From Clostridia bacterium (lineage in GTDB: Bacteria > Bacillota > Clostridia > Oscillospirales > CAG-272), in the NCBI GenBank assembly GCA_017481595.1, contig JAFUOY010000028.1, positions 62,001 through 126,000 of the forward strand: DNA of 64,000 nucleotides. The letters are read 5' to 3'. A program made the translations under genes and the position numbers. Shown here one piece after another: positions 18,115 through 27,148 of this stretch. The notes under the pieces are model-generated. The model saw only the letters and a program-made list of their open reading frames with translations. It was not told the origin of the DNA and did no database searches. Each line of letters opens with the position of its first letter. Positions within the stretch are counted from its first letter, which is position 1.

Positions 18115-18561
18115 ATGATAATAGCTTTTACAGGGCATTCATTTATTGCTTCAAAAAATAAAATAAAAAGCTTGGTAAAAGAGCAAATTAAAAATAATAT
18201 CACTGATAAAGAACCAATCACCTGCTACCTTGGCGGATATGGCGATTTTGATGAAATATGCGCTATCGCTTGCGTGGAATTAAAAAAGGAATTTACAAAT
18301 ATTGAAATTGCCTACATCACACCGTATGTTAGCTTGACAGAACAAGTGAAATCAGAAAATACAATATATGACGTAATAATATATCCGCCACTTGAAAACG
18401 TTTTACCAAAATTTGCGATTTCCAAAAGAAACGAATGGATGATGACAAACGCAGACCTTGTAATAGCATACGTTAATTGTGATTATGGAGGAGCATACAG
18501 ATCGCTCACAATGGCAAAACGTAAGGGTAAAAAAATTATAAATATATCCGACTTTTTATAA
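18115..18561 (+). CDS. SLOG-superfamily (DUF1273/YpsA-like) protein
   Basis: A 148-residue single-domain Rossmann-like protein. Features are an N-terminal FTGHSF loop, a GGYGDFDEICA segment (about 40-52) and a C-terminal RNEWMMTNADLVIAYV...GGAYRS region, as in SLOG proteins that bind nucleotides or nucleotide-derived ligands. YpsA is a housekeeping relative; other SLOG proteins are sensors or effectors in biological conflict systems. Here it is a single gene under a perfect promoter, flanked by operators of a divergent repressor, which looks like an inducible unit. Its start follows GGAGG. Function unknown. Confidence 0.72.
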   Translation: MIIAFTGHSFIASKNKIKSLVKEQIKNNITDKEPITCYLGGYGDFDEICAIACVELKKEFTNIEIAYITPYVSLTEQVKSENTIYDVIIYPPLENVLPKFAISKRNEWMMTNADLVIAYVNCDYGGAYRSLTMAKRKGKKIINISDFL

Positions 18562-18567
18562 AAACGC

Positions 18568-18596
18568 AAAAAAGCGACACGTGGTGCCGCTTTTTT
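18568..18596. terminator. bidirectional terminator (SLOG gene / BspA copy 2)
   Basis: Same sequence as 15356-15384; sits between convergent genes. Confidence 0.82.
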
Positions 18597-18629
18597 GTGT
18601 TTGAAAGGACTATATGGTGATCCTATAAT

Positions 18630-20735
18630 TTAAGGAGCATCGTTACGATTTGCATTGAAAGCTATTTCCTTTACGTCTCCTGAAAGCTCCTCATAGCTAT
18701 CCTCGGGGAGCTTATCAGCTTCAAAATAAACAGTAAGCTCACTACAGCCTCTAAACGCCTTATTACCTATGCTGTTTACGCTTGAAGGGATAAATACTTT
18801 TTTAAGGGATTTACAATTTGCAAATGCATTGTCTTTTATTACGGTTACTCCGTCGGGAATAGAAATGCTTTGTATATTGCAATTACTGAAGGCATAAATT
18901 CCTATTTCTGTGATATTTTTTGAAAGCTTAACGCTTGTCAATAAATTGCAAGAGGAGAAAGCCATAGCGCCTATTTTTGTTACACTGTCGGGTATTGTTA
19001 TGTTACTCAGGAGCTTGCAGCCCAAAAAAGCATAATCTCCTATAGATTCAATTGTATCCCCAAGAGTTGCGGTGCGCAAGCTTTTACAACCATTAAATGC
19101 ATAGTTTCCTATGGATTTTATTCCGTTATGCAATTTTATTCCCTGAAGGGATAAGCAATAATAAAAGGCGTAATCTTCTATTTTCGTCACACCCTTAGGT
19201 ATGCTTATGCTTAAGAGGGATTCACAATAGGAAAATGCGCCATCCCCCAACACCTCCAAGCCCTCGGGAAGGGTTATGTTTTTTAAATTCATGCAGTTTG
19301 CGAATACGTTGCTGCCAAGGATTTTGATATTGCTCGACAAAATTACCGTTGATAAAGCGGAGCATGAATTAAAGGTGAATTCTTCCAGCTTAGTTACTCC
19401 TTCGGGAATTTCAATCGTCACAAGAGATGAACATCCATCAAATGCTCTTTCTCCTATTTTATTAACTGTTTTGGGTATAATTACGTCCTTCAAGCTTGAA
19501 CAGTACTTAAAGGCGTATTTTTCAACAGAAGTAACTCCCTCGGGTATTGTGTAGGACGCTCCTTCCTTTGCTATAGGGTATCTGACCAATTTCGTTCCAT
19601 CCTTGCTGAACAAAACGCCATCAATAGATTTAAAGTCGGCGTTTTCGCTATCTACAGTAAAGCTTTCAATAATATCGCACTTGTAGAACGCATTATCGTT
19701 AAAGTTCTTAAAGGTTTTGGGGAATTTTATTTCCTTAACAAGCTTTGCATATGAAAAAGCATTATCACTTATATCGGTTACCCCATCGGGAATTTCATAA
19801 ACGGTACGGTCCAAAGCTGCGGGGAAGCAAATAAGCTCTTTTCCGCTATTGCCATACAAAATGCCACCTGCGGAGCGAAGGGAATTATTATCCTTGCTTA
19901 CAGTTATTTCGCAAAGACTTCGACAATTAAAGAATGCGTTGTCTACAGAGGGCACACCTGAGCCTATGGTTACATTCGTAAGAGCCATGCAGTCTTCAAA
20001 GGTTTCTTTCAACGGTGACGTTACAGTATCGGGAATTGTAATTTCCTTAAGATTAGAGCAGGAATAGAATGCTCTGCTTCCTATATAAGTTATATTATCG
20101 GGAATAATTACGCTTGTCAAATTATTACATCCTTCAAATGCATAATTTCCTATTTTGGTAATAGGCTTTCCGTTAAAGGATGAAGGAATGCCTTTAAACT
20201 CGGCGGACCTGTCATAATCAACTATAGTATAAGAATCTCCCTCCAGTTCCAGAACGAATAAATTATAAACATCATTCCATTTTGCATAAAGGGTTACGTC
20301 TCCCTCGCTATCTGATCCTATTAAGCTCGTACGATTTTTAAACTCGGGGTCGGTATACCAGCCATCAAATGCATAACCTTCCTTTTTGGGCGCTGCTAAA
20401 TGAACGTGATCTTCCTTTTTATACGTGGCGGGGTTTTCCGGGTTGTTGGTTCCGCCGTTTAATTCGTAGAAAATGTTATACTCAATCCCCGGTTCAACAG
20501 TGGGTTCTTCCGTTGTAGGTGCTTCGGTAGTTGGAGCTTCAGTTGTTGGCGCTTCGGTTGTTGAAGCCTCTGTCGTAGGCGCTTCGGTTGTTGGAGCCTC
20601 CGTTGTAGGCGCTTCCGTTGTTGGCGCTTCTGTGGTGGGTATATCAGTTGTTGTGGTATTGTCATCTCCAACACAGGAAACGAATACGGACGTCAGCATC
20701 AGTACCGCTAATAAAATCGACGTTAACTTTTTCAC
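18630..20735 (-). CDS. BspA-type leucine-rich-repeat lipoprotein (copy 2)
   Basis: A 701-residue protein with the same domain order as copy 1: lipoprotein signal (SVFVSC), a TTEAP stretch about twice as long (roughly nine units), an InlB-like repeat ending VTLYAKW, then about 20 LRR_5 repeats. It starts with GTG at 20735 after AGGAGG, where copy 1 uses ATG. The signal peptide DNA and promoter are almost identical to copy 1, while the repeat region has diverged, so the pair is a tandem duplication with ongoing repeat change. Cell-surface adhesin-like role inferred. Confidence 0.9.
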   Translation of the reverse strand: MKKLTSILLAVLMLTSVFVSCVGDDNTTTTDIPTTEAPTTEAPTTEAPTTEAPTTEASTTEAPTTEAPTTEAPTTEEPTVEPGIEYNIFYELNGGTNNPENPATYKKEDHVHLAAPKKEGYAFDGWYTDPEFKNRTSLIGSDSEGDVTLYAKWNDVYNLFVLELEGDSYTIVDYDRSAEFKGIPSSFNGKPITKIGNYAFEGCNNLTSVIIPDNITYIGSRAFYSCSNLKEITIPDTVTSPLKETFEDCMALTNVTIGSGVPSVDNAFFNCRSLCEITVSKDNNSLRSAGGILYGNSGKELICFPAALDRTVYEIPDGVTDISDNAFSYAKLVKEIKFPKTFKNFNDNAFYKCDIIESFTVDSENADFKSIDGVLFSKDGTKLVRYPIAKEGASYTIPEGVTSVEKYAFKYCSSLKDVIIPKTVNKIGERAFDGCSSLVTIEIPEGVTKLEEFTFNSCSALSTVILSSNIKILGSNVFANCMNLKNITLPEGLEVLGDGAFSYCESLLSISIPKGVTKIEDYAFYYCLSLQGIKLHNGIKSIGNYAFNGCKSLRTATLGDTIESIGDYAFLGCKLLSNITIPDSVTKIGAMAFSSCNLLTSVKLSKNITEIGIYAFSNCNIQSISIPDGVTVIKDNAFANCKSLKKVFIPSSVNSIGNKAFRGCSELTVYFEADKLPEDSYEELSGDVKEIAFNANRNDAP
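20505..20640. repeat. 15-bp coding minisatellite (TTEAP units)
   Basis: Nine or so imperfect 15-bp units encoding TTEAP/TTEAS. The matching tract in copy 1 (about 17217-17280) has only about four units, so it is length-variable. Confidence 0.8.
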
Positions 20736-20765
20736 AATTTTTCCTCCTTTTCTAAGGTAAAGACT

Positions 20766-20857
20766 TTTAATGTCTACCTATTTCGATAGACTCTGTCATA
20801 CTCATTCTATCATATTAAATGCATTTTGTCAATATAATATTTATCACATTAGAAAAA
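20766..20857. repeat. duplicated upstream region of the BspA-like genes, copy 2
   Basis: Near-identical to 17415-17505. Minus strand promoter TTGACA (20827-20832), 17 nt, TAGAAT (20804-20809). Confidence 0.85.
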
Positions 20858-20860
20858 ACA

Positions 20861-20887
20861 GGACAGAGAACGTAAAATTCTCTGTCC
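20861..20887 (-). terminator. infB operon terminator
   Basis: GGACAGAGAA / TTCTCTGTCC stem; on the minus strand followed by TGTTTTTT. May also stop rightward transcription. Confidence 0.75.
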
Positions 20888-20908
20888 TAAATTTTGTTTT
20901 TATTCGCT

Positions 20909-21102
20909 CCTTGCTCCCCGTAGTGAGCAAGATGACCAAATGGCGAGTTAGACAAGGCGCACCGCACCCTATCTCCCATAGTGTCGCTAAGACGGAAGAA
21001 TCAAGTAAGGCAAGGCGTACCGCAACAGTTAGATGATGGCGTACATAGTGTACGTCGAATTTAACTGTGAGGAACAACGCAGCATTACGCCGATTATTAC
21101 TT
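20909..21102. repeat. dispersed structured repeat (AAGGCGTACCGC element), copy 1
   Basis: Shares with 49183-49440 the words CAAGGCGTACCGCA, CTATCTCCC and GAGGAACAACGCAG in the same order. Between them CAGTTA (21026) pairs with TAACTG (21062), and CGTAC with GTACG inside. In the other copy the outer arms are ATTTGAG / CTCAAAT, so both arms have changed together. Lies directly after the infB stop. No gene seen in 20736-21103. Confidence 0.7.
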
Positions 21103-21103
21103 C

Positions 21104-23875
21104 TTAGCGGGAAACCTCTTGCATTTCGAAGGCTTCAAGTATATCCCCTTCCTTTATATCATCAAACTTATCAAGTCCGATACCGCACTCGTAGCCTGCT
21201 GCTACTTCCTTTACGTCGTCCTTGAAGCGGCGGAGGGATGAGATCTTGTCTTCAAATATTACTACGCTGTCACGAAGAACACGGATCTGTGAGGATCTTG
21301 TAACCTTACCGTCCTGAATGTAGCTTCCTGCTATAGTACCAACGTTGGGAACTCTGATGGTCTGACGAACCTCAGCGTGACCGTTGATAACCTCCTTGAA
21401 GGTGGGAGCAAGCATACCCTTCATAGCGGCTTCGATCTCTTCGATTATTTCGTAAATGATTCTGTGTGTTCTGATGTCTATATTCTGTCTTGCAGCGGAG
21501 TCAAGAGCGCTCTTGTCGGGACGAACGTTAAAGCCTACGATAATTGCATTGGATGCAGCGGCAAGCATAACGTCGCTTTCCGTAATACCGCCAACGCCCA
21601 TATGGATAACGTTGACCTTAACCTCTGCATTGGAAAGCTTAACGAGGGATGATTTAACAGCCTCTGCAGAGCCGCCAACGTCTGCCTTAACGATAATATT
21701 GATCTCCTTAACGCCCTCGCTGATCTGACTGAAGAGGTCATCAAGGTTGAGCTTAGCGTTAGCCTTGAATATTTCCTCCTTAGCCTTCTGCTTTCTCTGC
21801 TCTGCAAGGGTTCTTGCCATCTTTTCGTCTTCAACTGCGTTGAATTCGTCACCGGCCAAGGGAACCTCGTCAAGACCTGTGATCTCAACGGGAACGCTGG
21901 GACCTGCAAGCTTAAGAGTCTTACCCTTATGGTCTGTCATAGCTCTTACGTGACCTACGGCAGTACCTGCGATAACTACGTCGCCGCTTCTCAACGTACC
22001 GTTCTGAACGAGGATAGTAGCAACGGGACCCTTACCCTTATCAAGCTTAGCCTCGATTACTATACCCTTTGCGCGACGGTCGGGGTTAGCCTTAAGCTCC
22101 TTAACCTCGGCAACGAGAAGGATTGTTTCAAGAAGGTCGTCAAGACCCATTCTCGTATGGGCAGAAACGGGAACGCAGATAACGTCACCGCCCCACTGCT
22201 CGGGAACGAGATCGTATTTTGTAAGCTCCTGCATGATCTGATCGGGATTTGCAGTGGGCTTATCCATTTTGTTAATAGCAACGATAATATCAACGCCTGC
22301 AGCCTTTGCGTGGTTGATAGCCTCTACTGTCTGAGGCATAATACCGTCGTCAGCCGCAACTACGATAATTGCAATATCAGTAGCCATAGCGCCGCGGAGA
22401 CGCATAGCTGTAAACGCTTCGTGACCGGGGGTGTCAAGGAAGGTAATATCCTTGCCGTCGATATTTACGCTGTAAGCACCGATATGCTGTGTAATACCGC
22501 CCGCCTCACCTGTTGTAACGTGGGTGTGTCTGATAGCGTCAAGCAAGGATGTCTTACCGTGGTCAACGTGACCCATTACGCAGACAACGGGAGCTCTTTC
22601 CTTAAGGCTATCCTCTGTATCCTCGCTCTCGTCAAAGAGCTTTTCTTCAATGGTAACAACAACCTCTTTAGTTACCTTTGCGCCCATTTCATCCGCCATA
22701 AGATATGCGGTGTCATAGTCGATAAGCTGGTTTACCGTTGCCATAACGCCCATCATCATAAGCTTCTTTATAAGCTCGCTTGAGGAGACCTTAAGACGTG
22801 TAGCAAGCTCACCAACGGTGATCTCATCGGGAACTGTAATGGAAAGCTGAGTGTTCTTCGCCTTTTCAAATGCGGCGCGCTTCATCTTTTCCATTGCGCT
22901 ACGCTCCTTTTCCTTCTTGGAGCCGTAGCTGTCCTTATTGTTCTGCTTCTTAAGCTTCTGCTTGGAGGAGCCGTAATGGTCGTAAGAGCCGAAGCTATCA
23001 AGCTTTTCATCATATTTGGAAAGGTCAACGGAGGAAACTCTCGTATCTACCACACGGGTAGCGCCCGTCTTCTTCTTTATCTCAACCACAGTATTTTCGG
23101 GCTTGGGCTGAGTCTGAGGCTTGGGCTTGGGAGTGAATTTGGGACGGTTATCCTCTCTTTCACTATCCTTGAAGAAGTTATTCTGCTGAGGTCTTTGATT
23201 ATCTCTGTTGAAATCCTTATTAAAGGGCTTCTTTGCGCCGTCATTCTTGAACTGATTTCCGCCGTCTCTGTTGAAATCCTTGTTAAAGGGCTTCTTTTCG
23301 TTCTTATCAAACTGAGGACGCTGACCACCCTGCTGATTATTTCTGTCAAAGCGATCGTTTCTCTGATTTCTGTCCTGCTGAGGTCTGTCCTGTCTGTTAT
23401 CCTGTCTTGCCTCGGGTCTCTGCTCCTGCTTTTTGAATTCGGGAGCCTTTTCAACCTTGGGCTCCGCCTTGATCTCAGGCTTTGCCTCTACCTTTACCTC
23501 GGGCTTGATCTCGGGCTTCTTTGCTTCAGCCTTTACCTCGGGCTTGATCTCGGGTTTCTTTGCTTCAACGGGCTTTTCCGCCTTGGGCTGAGGCTTTTCT
23601 GCCTTAGGCTGGGTCTTTTCAGCCTTAGGCTGAATCTTTTCCTTCTTTTCGGCGGGCTTTTCTGCCTTTTTTGTACCGCCTGCAAGATAATCGCTTATCT
23701 TTGACTGATTGTCAAGGGTAATCTTATTTACGATAGTATTTATTACTGCCATCTCAACGGTTTCGCCAACCTGGGCAGAGCCGAGAAGACCTGAATCCTC
23801 AATTATTTTAGTAGCATCCTTTATATCAAGACCAAAGTTTTTTGCGAAGTCCTTAACTTTTACCATATCTGCCAT
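21104..23875 (-). CDS. infB: translation initiation factor IF-2
   Basis: A 923-residue GTPase that places initiator tRNA on the ribosome. An IF2_N domain (about 1-55) is followed by a long charged/Gln/Asn-rich linker (about 60-330, with [12 protein letters not shown] repeats and an RNDRFDRNN region), a second IF2_N domain (about 350-400) and the G domain ([26 protein letters not shown]), then domains II-IV. Last gene of the rimP-nusA-ylxR-ylxQ-infB operon. The linker is unusually long and repetitive but in frame. Confidence 0.97.
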   Translation of the reverse strand: MADMVKVKDFAKNFGLDIKDATKIIEDSGLLGSAQVGETVEMAVINTIVNKITLDNQSKISDYLAGGTKKAEKPAEKKEKIQPKAEKTQPKAEKPQPKAEKPVEAKKPEIKPEVKAEAKKPEIKPEVKVEAKPEIKAEPKVEKAPEFKKQEQRPEARQDNRQDRPQQDRNQRNDRFDRNNQQGGQRPQFDKNEKKPFNKDFNRDGGNQFKNDGAKKPFNKDFNRDNQRPQQNNFFKDSEREDNRPKFTPKPKPQTQPKPENTVVEIKKKTGATRVVDTRVSSVDLSKYDEKLDSFGSYDHYGSSKQKLKKQNNKDSYGSKKEKERSAMEKMKRAAFEKAKNTQLSITVPDEITVGELATRLKVSSSELIKKLMMMGVMATVNQLIDYDTAYLMADEMGAKVTKEVVVTIEEKLFDESEDTEDSLKERAPVVCVMGHVDHGKTSLLDAIRHTHVTTGEAGGITQHIGAYSVNIDGKDITFLDTPGHEAFTAMRLRGAMATDIAIIVVAADDGIMPQTVEAINHAKAAGVDIIVAINKMDKPTANPDQIMQELTKYDLVPEQWGGDVICVPVSAHTRMGLDDLLETILLVAEVKELKANPDRRAKGIVIEAKLDKGKGPVATILVQNGTLRSGDVVIAGTAVGHVRAMTDHKGKTLKLAGPSVPVEITGLDEVPLAGDEFNAVEDEKMARTLAEQRKQKAKEEIFKANAKLNLDDLFSQISEGVKEINIIVKADVGGSAEAVKSSLVKLSNAEVKVNVIHMGVGGITESDVMLAAASNAIIVGFNVRPDKSALDSAARQNIDIRTHRIIYEIIEEIEAAMKGMLAPTFKEVINGHAEVRQTIRVPNVGTIAGSYIQDGKVTRSSQIRVLRDSVVIFEDKISSLRRFKDDVKEVAAGYECGIGLDKFDDIKEGDILEAFEMQEVSR

Positions 23876-23880
23876 ATCGT

Positions 23881-24201
23881 TTACCTCTTTTCATTTAGAT
23901 TAAGGGTGGTAAGTTCATTTGAGAAATTTATATCCGTTATTCCAAGAGCGCTTACTGCTCCCGATCTACCTACTGCTGCGCCAAGCTCCTCCGAGGTGTA
24001 CCCCGTTTGATAACACTCAACACCGTAATAGGCGCATTTGTCTTTAATTCTTTTCTCCGTATTGGCGGAGGCGTTTGCGGAATAGAATACGCAAGTAAGC
24101 TTCTTTTCCTGCAATCCCTTTACCACCATAGGAGTTCCTATTGCCATAGCTCCCGCTCTTTTACAAAGTCCAAGCATCAATAAAAACTTATTTGCCTTCA
24201 C
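23881..24201 (-). CDS. L7Ae/YlxQ-family ribosomal-associated protein
   Basis: A 106-residue L7Ae/L30e-fold protein, as encoded between ylxR and infB in Firmicutes (YlxQ). The family binds kink-turn RNA. It starts inside the end of the ylxR gene (14-bp overlap) and ends 5 bp before infB. The expected [12 protein letters not shown] motif is present near the N terminus. Confidence 0.9.
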   Translation of the reverse strand: MKANKFLLMLGLCKRAGAMAIGTPMVVKGLQEKKLTCVFYSANASANTEKRIKDKCAYYGVECYQTGYTSEELGAAVGRSGAVSALGITDINFSNELTTLNLNEKR

Positions 24202-24469
24202 CGTTTAGCTCCTTTGTAAGCGCGTCTATAAGCTCATCGGAGAGGGATACCTCAAGATTATTCTGTATTCTTTTTGACTTTACAGCCTTCTTAAGGCAGG
24301 CTTCACTCTTACAGATATATGCTCCTCTTCCCGATTTTTTGCCCGTAAGGTCTATACATACGTCTCCCTCGGGAGTGCGTACGACTCTTATAAGCTCCTT
24401 TTTAGGAAATGATTCCATACATCCGAGGCATTTTCGAAGCGGTATCTTTTTTACCTTTTTATTCTCCAT
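24188..24469 (-). CDS. ylxR: YlxR family RNA-binding protein
   Basis: A 93-residue protein with the family motifs RKCLGCMESFPKKELIRVV and GRGAYICKSEACLKKA. YlxR-type proteins bind nucleic acid and influence expression; some act as regulators of RNase P. Position between nusA and ylxQ is conserved. Confidence 0.92.
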   Translation of the reverse strand: MENKKVKKIPLRKCLGCMESFPKKELIRVVRTPEGDVCIDLTGKKSGRGAYICKSEACLKKAVKSKRIQNNLEVSLSDELIDALTKELNGEGK

Positions 24470-24489
24470 GAACGATCCCCTTTCGCTAT

Positions 24490-25554
24490 TTACTCACTCT
24501 TGATGTCTATTTTATAACCTGTAAGTCTTGCTGCCAAGCGCGCGTTCTGACCCATTTTACCGATAGCAAGGGAAAGCTGATCGGGAGCTACTATAACGCT
24601 TGCAGTTCTTTCGTCGATCATATCTACTCTCTTTACCGTAGCGGGAGAGAGTGCCGCCTTAACGTATTCGCAAGGATCATCGCTATAGGGAATTACGTCG
24701 ATCTTTTCACCCTTAAGCTCGTTTACAACGGAGGAGATTCTTGAGCCTCTGTTACCGATACAAGCGCCAACAGCCTCAACGCCCTCGTCTCTTGAGTAAA
24801 CGGAGATCTTTGTTCTTGAGCCGGGCTCACGGCAGATATTCTTTACGATAACGGTGCCGTCAACGATTTCGGGAACCTCAGTTTCAAAAAGGCGCTTTAC
24901 AAGGTCGGGGTGAAGTCTTGTAAGATTTACAAGGGGACCCTTTGCCTCGGAGTTTACCTGTGTTGCAAAGACCTTGATCCTGTCGTCAACCTTAATTACC
25001 TCACCGGGGATCTGCTCTGTCTTGAGAAGAACAGCCTGTGAAATGCCTGTATCAACAACTACGTTACCTGTAGAATCCTCTACCTTAGTAACTACAGCGG
25101 CGATCATTTCGCCCTTCTTGTCCTCGTACTCACGTACCATACGGCTTCTTTCAGCCTCTCGTACTGCCTGAATAATAACCTGCTTTGCATTCTGCGCGCT
25201 CAAGCGGCGGAATTCCTTGGTATGAAGCTCGTATTCGTAGTCAGAGCCAACGGAACGCTTTCTTGAACGGGTCTTTACCTTAAGTCCCTTTTCCTTCTGC
25301 TCTGCCTCAAATTCCTCAATGCCCTCCTTTGTGATCTCCGTCTGGGGATCCTCAACCTCGGCAACGATAAGGAATTTACGGTATACCTTAACGTCCTTCT
25401 TTTCTGCGTCGATAACGACTGAGATATTAGCCGCACCGTACTCCTTTTTACAAGCTGCGGTAAGGGCAGCCTCTACCTTTTCAAGCATATACTGCTTGGG
25501 AATGTGCTTTTCCTTCTCAAGAAGGTCAAGCGCGTCAAAAAATTCGCTGTTCAT
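24490..25554 (-). CDS. nusA: transcription termination/antitermination factor NusA
   Basis: A 354-residue protein with the NusA N-terminal domain (1-125), S1 domain (about 135-200) and two KH domains (about 205-350; GNRGSRISSVVNELKGEKID, IGKMGQNARLAARLTG). It lacks the C-terminal acidic repeats of E. coli NusA, as usual in Firmicutes. It promotes pausing and hairpin-dependent termination. A strong hairpin terminator in the leader of its own operon (26113-26143) invites a feedback role. Confidence 0.97.
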   Translation of the reverse strand: MNSEFFDALDLLEKEKHIPKQYMLEKVEAALTAACKKEYGAANISVVIDAEKKDVKVYRKFLIVAEVEDPQTEITKEGIEEFEAEQKEKGLKVKTRSRKRSVGSDYEYELHTKEFRRLSAQNAKQVIIQAVREAERSRMVREYEDKKGEMIAAVVTKVEDSTGNVVVDTGISQAVLLKTEQIPGEVIKVDDRIKVFATQVNSEAKGPLVNLTRLHPDLVKRLFETEVPEIVDGTVIVKNICREPGSRTKISVYSRDEGVEAVGACIGNRGSRISSVVNELKGEKIDVIPYSDDPCEYVKAALSPATVKRVDMIDERTASVIVAPDQLSLAIGKMGQNARLAARLTGYKIDIKSE

Positions 25555-25612
25555 TTCTGTCTCCTTTTTGATCTATCTTAAACTTAATGTAAAACTTAAT
25601 CAGTCTGCAAAA

Positions 25613-26074
25613 TCAGAACTCAAAATATACGTTCATCTTTGCAACCGCCTTACGGGGGATCACAATTTCCTCATCTGCGGTGATCACAACGCTTTCGTCG
25701 TTGAAGGACGTAAGCTCACCCACAATTACCTTTGCGCCGTTAATGGGAGCGTAGAGCTTTACGCAAACGGTCTCGCCCTTGCAATGCTCCATATGCCAAT
25801 CCGTTTTTATCTCCCTTTCAAGACCGGGGGAGGAAACCTCAAGATGATACGCATCCTCAATGAAATCGTATTCATCAAGCACGGGGTCAATGGCTCTTGA
25901 CATTTTTTCACAATCCTCAATACCTATACCCTCGTCACTGTCAATAGTATAACGAAGATACCAGTCAGCGCCCTCCTTAACGTACTCCACGTCCCAAAGA
26001 GTATATCCAAGCTCCTCGGCTACGGGCTCCGCTATTTCGGTCGCCTTTTTTACAATACTGTTTGCGCCCTTCAC
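25613..26074 (-). CDS. rimP: ribosome maturation factor RimP
   Basis: A 153-residue 30S assembly factor with the motifs GYTLWDVEYVKEG, CEKMSRAIDPVLDE and LEVSSPGLER. The start is placed at the GTG at 26074, six bases after GGAGGTG. The in-frame ATG at 26089 overlaps that ribosome site and is unlikely. First gene of the nusA-infB operon. Confidence 0.93.
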   Translation of the reverse strand: MKGANSIVKKATEIAEPVAEELGYTLWDVEYVKEGADWYLRYTIDSDEGIGIEDCEKMSRAIDPVLDEYDFIEDAYHLEVSSPGLEREIKTDWHMEHCKGETVCVKLYAPINGAKVIVGELTSFNDESVVITADEEIVIPRKAVAKMNVYFEF

Positions 26075-26112
26075 TAAAAGCACCTCCATAAAATATTACC
26101 GTAATTTTATCG

Positions 26113-26143
26113 AAAAAAATCTGCGGAGTGGGTACTCCGCAGA
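26113..26143 (-). terminator. intrinsic terminator in the rimP-nusA operon leader
   Basis: Minus strand stem TCTGCGGAGT / ACTCCGCAGA (10 perfect pairs, 4-nt loop) followed by seven T. It lies between the operon promoter (26167-26195) and the rimP start, so it would act as an attenuator. Confidence 0.75.
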
Positions 26144-26166
26144 AGGTCTTTGCTAAATCTACCGCT

Positions 26167-26195
26167 ATTGTAACACAGTATCTTTATAATTTCAA
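26167..26195 (-). promoter_or_regulatory. rimP-nusA-infB operon promoter
   Basis: Minus strand TTGAAA, 17 nt, TACAAT; predicted start near 26160, only a few bases before the attenuator hairpin. Confidence 0.65.
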
Positions 26196-26231
26196 GTCTT
26201 TTTTTAAATTTTTTTATTTTTTATTTTATAC

Positions 26232-26260
26232 TTTACAAAATATCTTTTATGTTGTATAAT
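26232..26260 (+). promoter_or_regulatory. promoter of the CPBP-cysS gene set
   Basis: TTTACA, 17 nt, TATAAT, back to back with the rimP promoter. Confidence 0.7.
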
Positions 26261-26314
26261 TACATAGATATTAGATATATTACTCCCTATTACTCGGATG
26301 AAAGGAGATTGTTT

Positions 26315-27145
26315 ATGAAAAAGAAATTTGACTTTCCCGAATTTTTACTGTCCGTTATCAAGTGCGGCGGCTATTTCGGTTGGTATTATCTTGTAAATAT
26401 AGGCGCGGCTATCATTCTTTATCTGGCTCACCCGAATGAAGATCCCGTTGCCCTTACGGCAAAGTATTCCCTTGCCCTTACCCTGCTCGGAAATGCGGTA
26501 TTTATTCTTTCCGTATCTGTTTTTTACAACAATAAGAGCCATTATTCCTCCTTTGCGGAGCGAATGGATATAAAGCCCTTTAACTACAAGGCAATACCCT
26601 ATATAATCTCCATTGCCATAAGCTCCATATTTATCGTAAATATCGTAATAAACTCCGCCGTAGCCCTTGAGCTTGTGCCTAAATCGTGGATAGATATGAT
26701 GGAGCAGAATTCGGATATGATAGTTTCCGGCTCGGCGCTTATGCAGCTGCTTTGCGTCGGTATTATAGGACCTATTGCGGAGGAGGTGCTTTTCCGCGGA
26801 CTTATGCTTGGCGGCCTTTCAAAAACCTGTAATAAATGGCTTGCAATATTTGCCTCTGCTATAGTATTCGGTATGGTACACGGCCACCCCATCGGTATTA
26901 TTTACGCATCCTGCCTTGGTATTTTGCTCGGCTGGATCTATATTAAAACGGGCTCTCTCCTTTCCGTTATACTGTTCCATATAGTATACAATCTTATGTC
27001 CCTGTATATACCCGAAATGTCCCCTGTGGTATTATTAACCATTACGGCGGCAAGCTTCGTTGTATTCGTTATATGTATTGTATTCATTGCCCGTTTACCG
27101 AAGCCCACACCCAAAAATGAAAAGAAAGATGATGACGAGGTCTGA
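26315..27145 (+). CDS. CPBP family intramembrane metalloprotease
   Basis: A 276-residue membrane protein with about eight helices and the Abi/CPBP motifs EEVLFRG (about residue 160), FGMVHG and a final HIVYN. Start at 26315 follows AAAGGAG. Relatives range from CAAX-prenyl proteases to bacteriocin self-immunity proteins; no bacteriocin gene is nearby, so the substrate is unknown. Only 3 bp precede cysS, hence co-transcribed. Confidence 0.88.
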   Translation: MKKKFDFPEFLLSVIKCGGYFGWYYLVNIGAAIILYLAHPNEDPVALTAKYSLALTLLGNAVFILSVSVFYNNKSHYSSFAERMDIKPFNYKAIPYIISIAISSIFIVNIVINSAVALELVPKSWIDMMEQNSDMIVSGSALMQLLCVGIIGPIAEEVLFRGLMLGGLSKTCNKWLAIFASAIVFGMVHGHPIGIIYASCLGILLGWIYIKTGSLLSVILFHIVYNLMSLYIPEMSPVVLLTITAASFVVFVICIVFIARLPKPTPKNEKKDDDEV

Positions 27146-27148
27146 TCT

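Noticed and set aside
17964..18221. N-terminal extension of the small XRE regulator
   Set aside because: It would cover the operators and promoter of the divergent gene; a good ribosome site precedes the ATG at 17963.
20505..20640. CRISPR-like or regulatory tandem repeat
   Set aside because: 15-bp units in frame within the lipoprotein gene, encoding TTEAP.
22976..23704. Leu/Gly-rich plus-strand frame opposite infB
   Set aside because: Mirror of the Lys/Glu/Pro-rich IF-2 linker; composition is explained by the coding strand.
26249..26314. Upstream start for the CPBP protease
   Set aside because: This part lies over the -10 box region; the ATG at 26315 has AAAGGAG in front.
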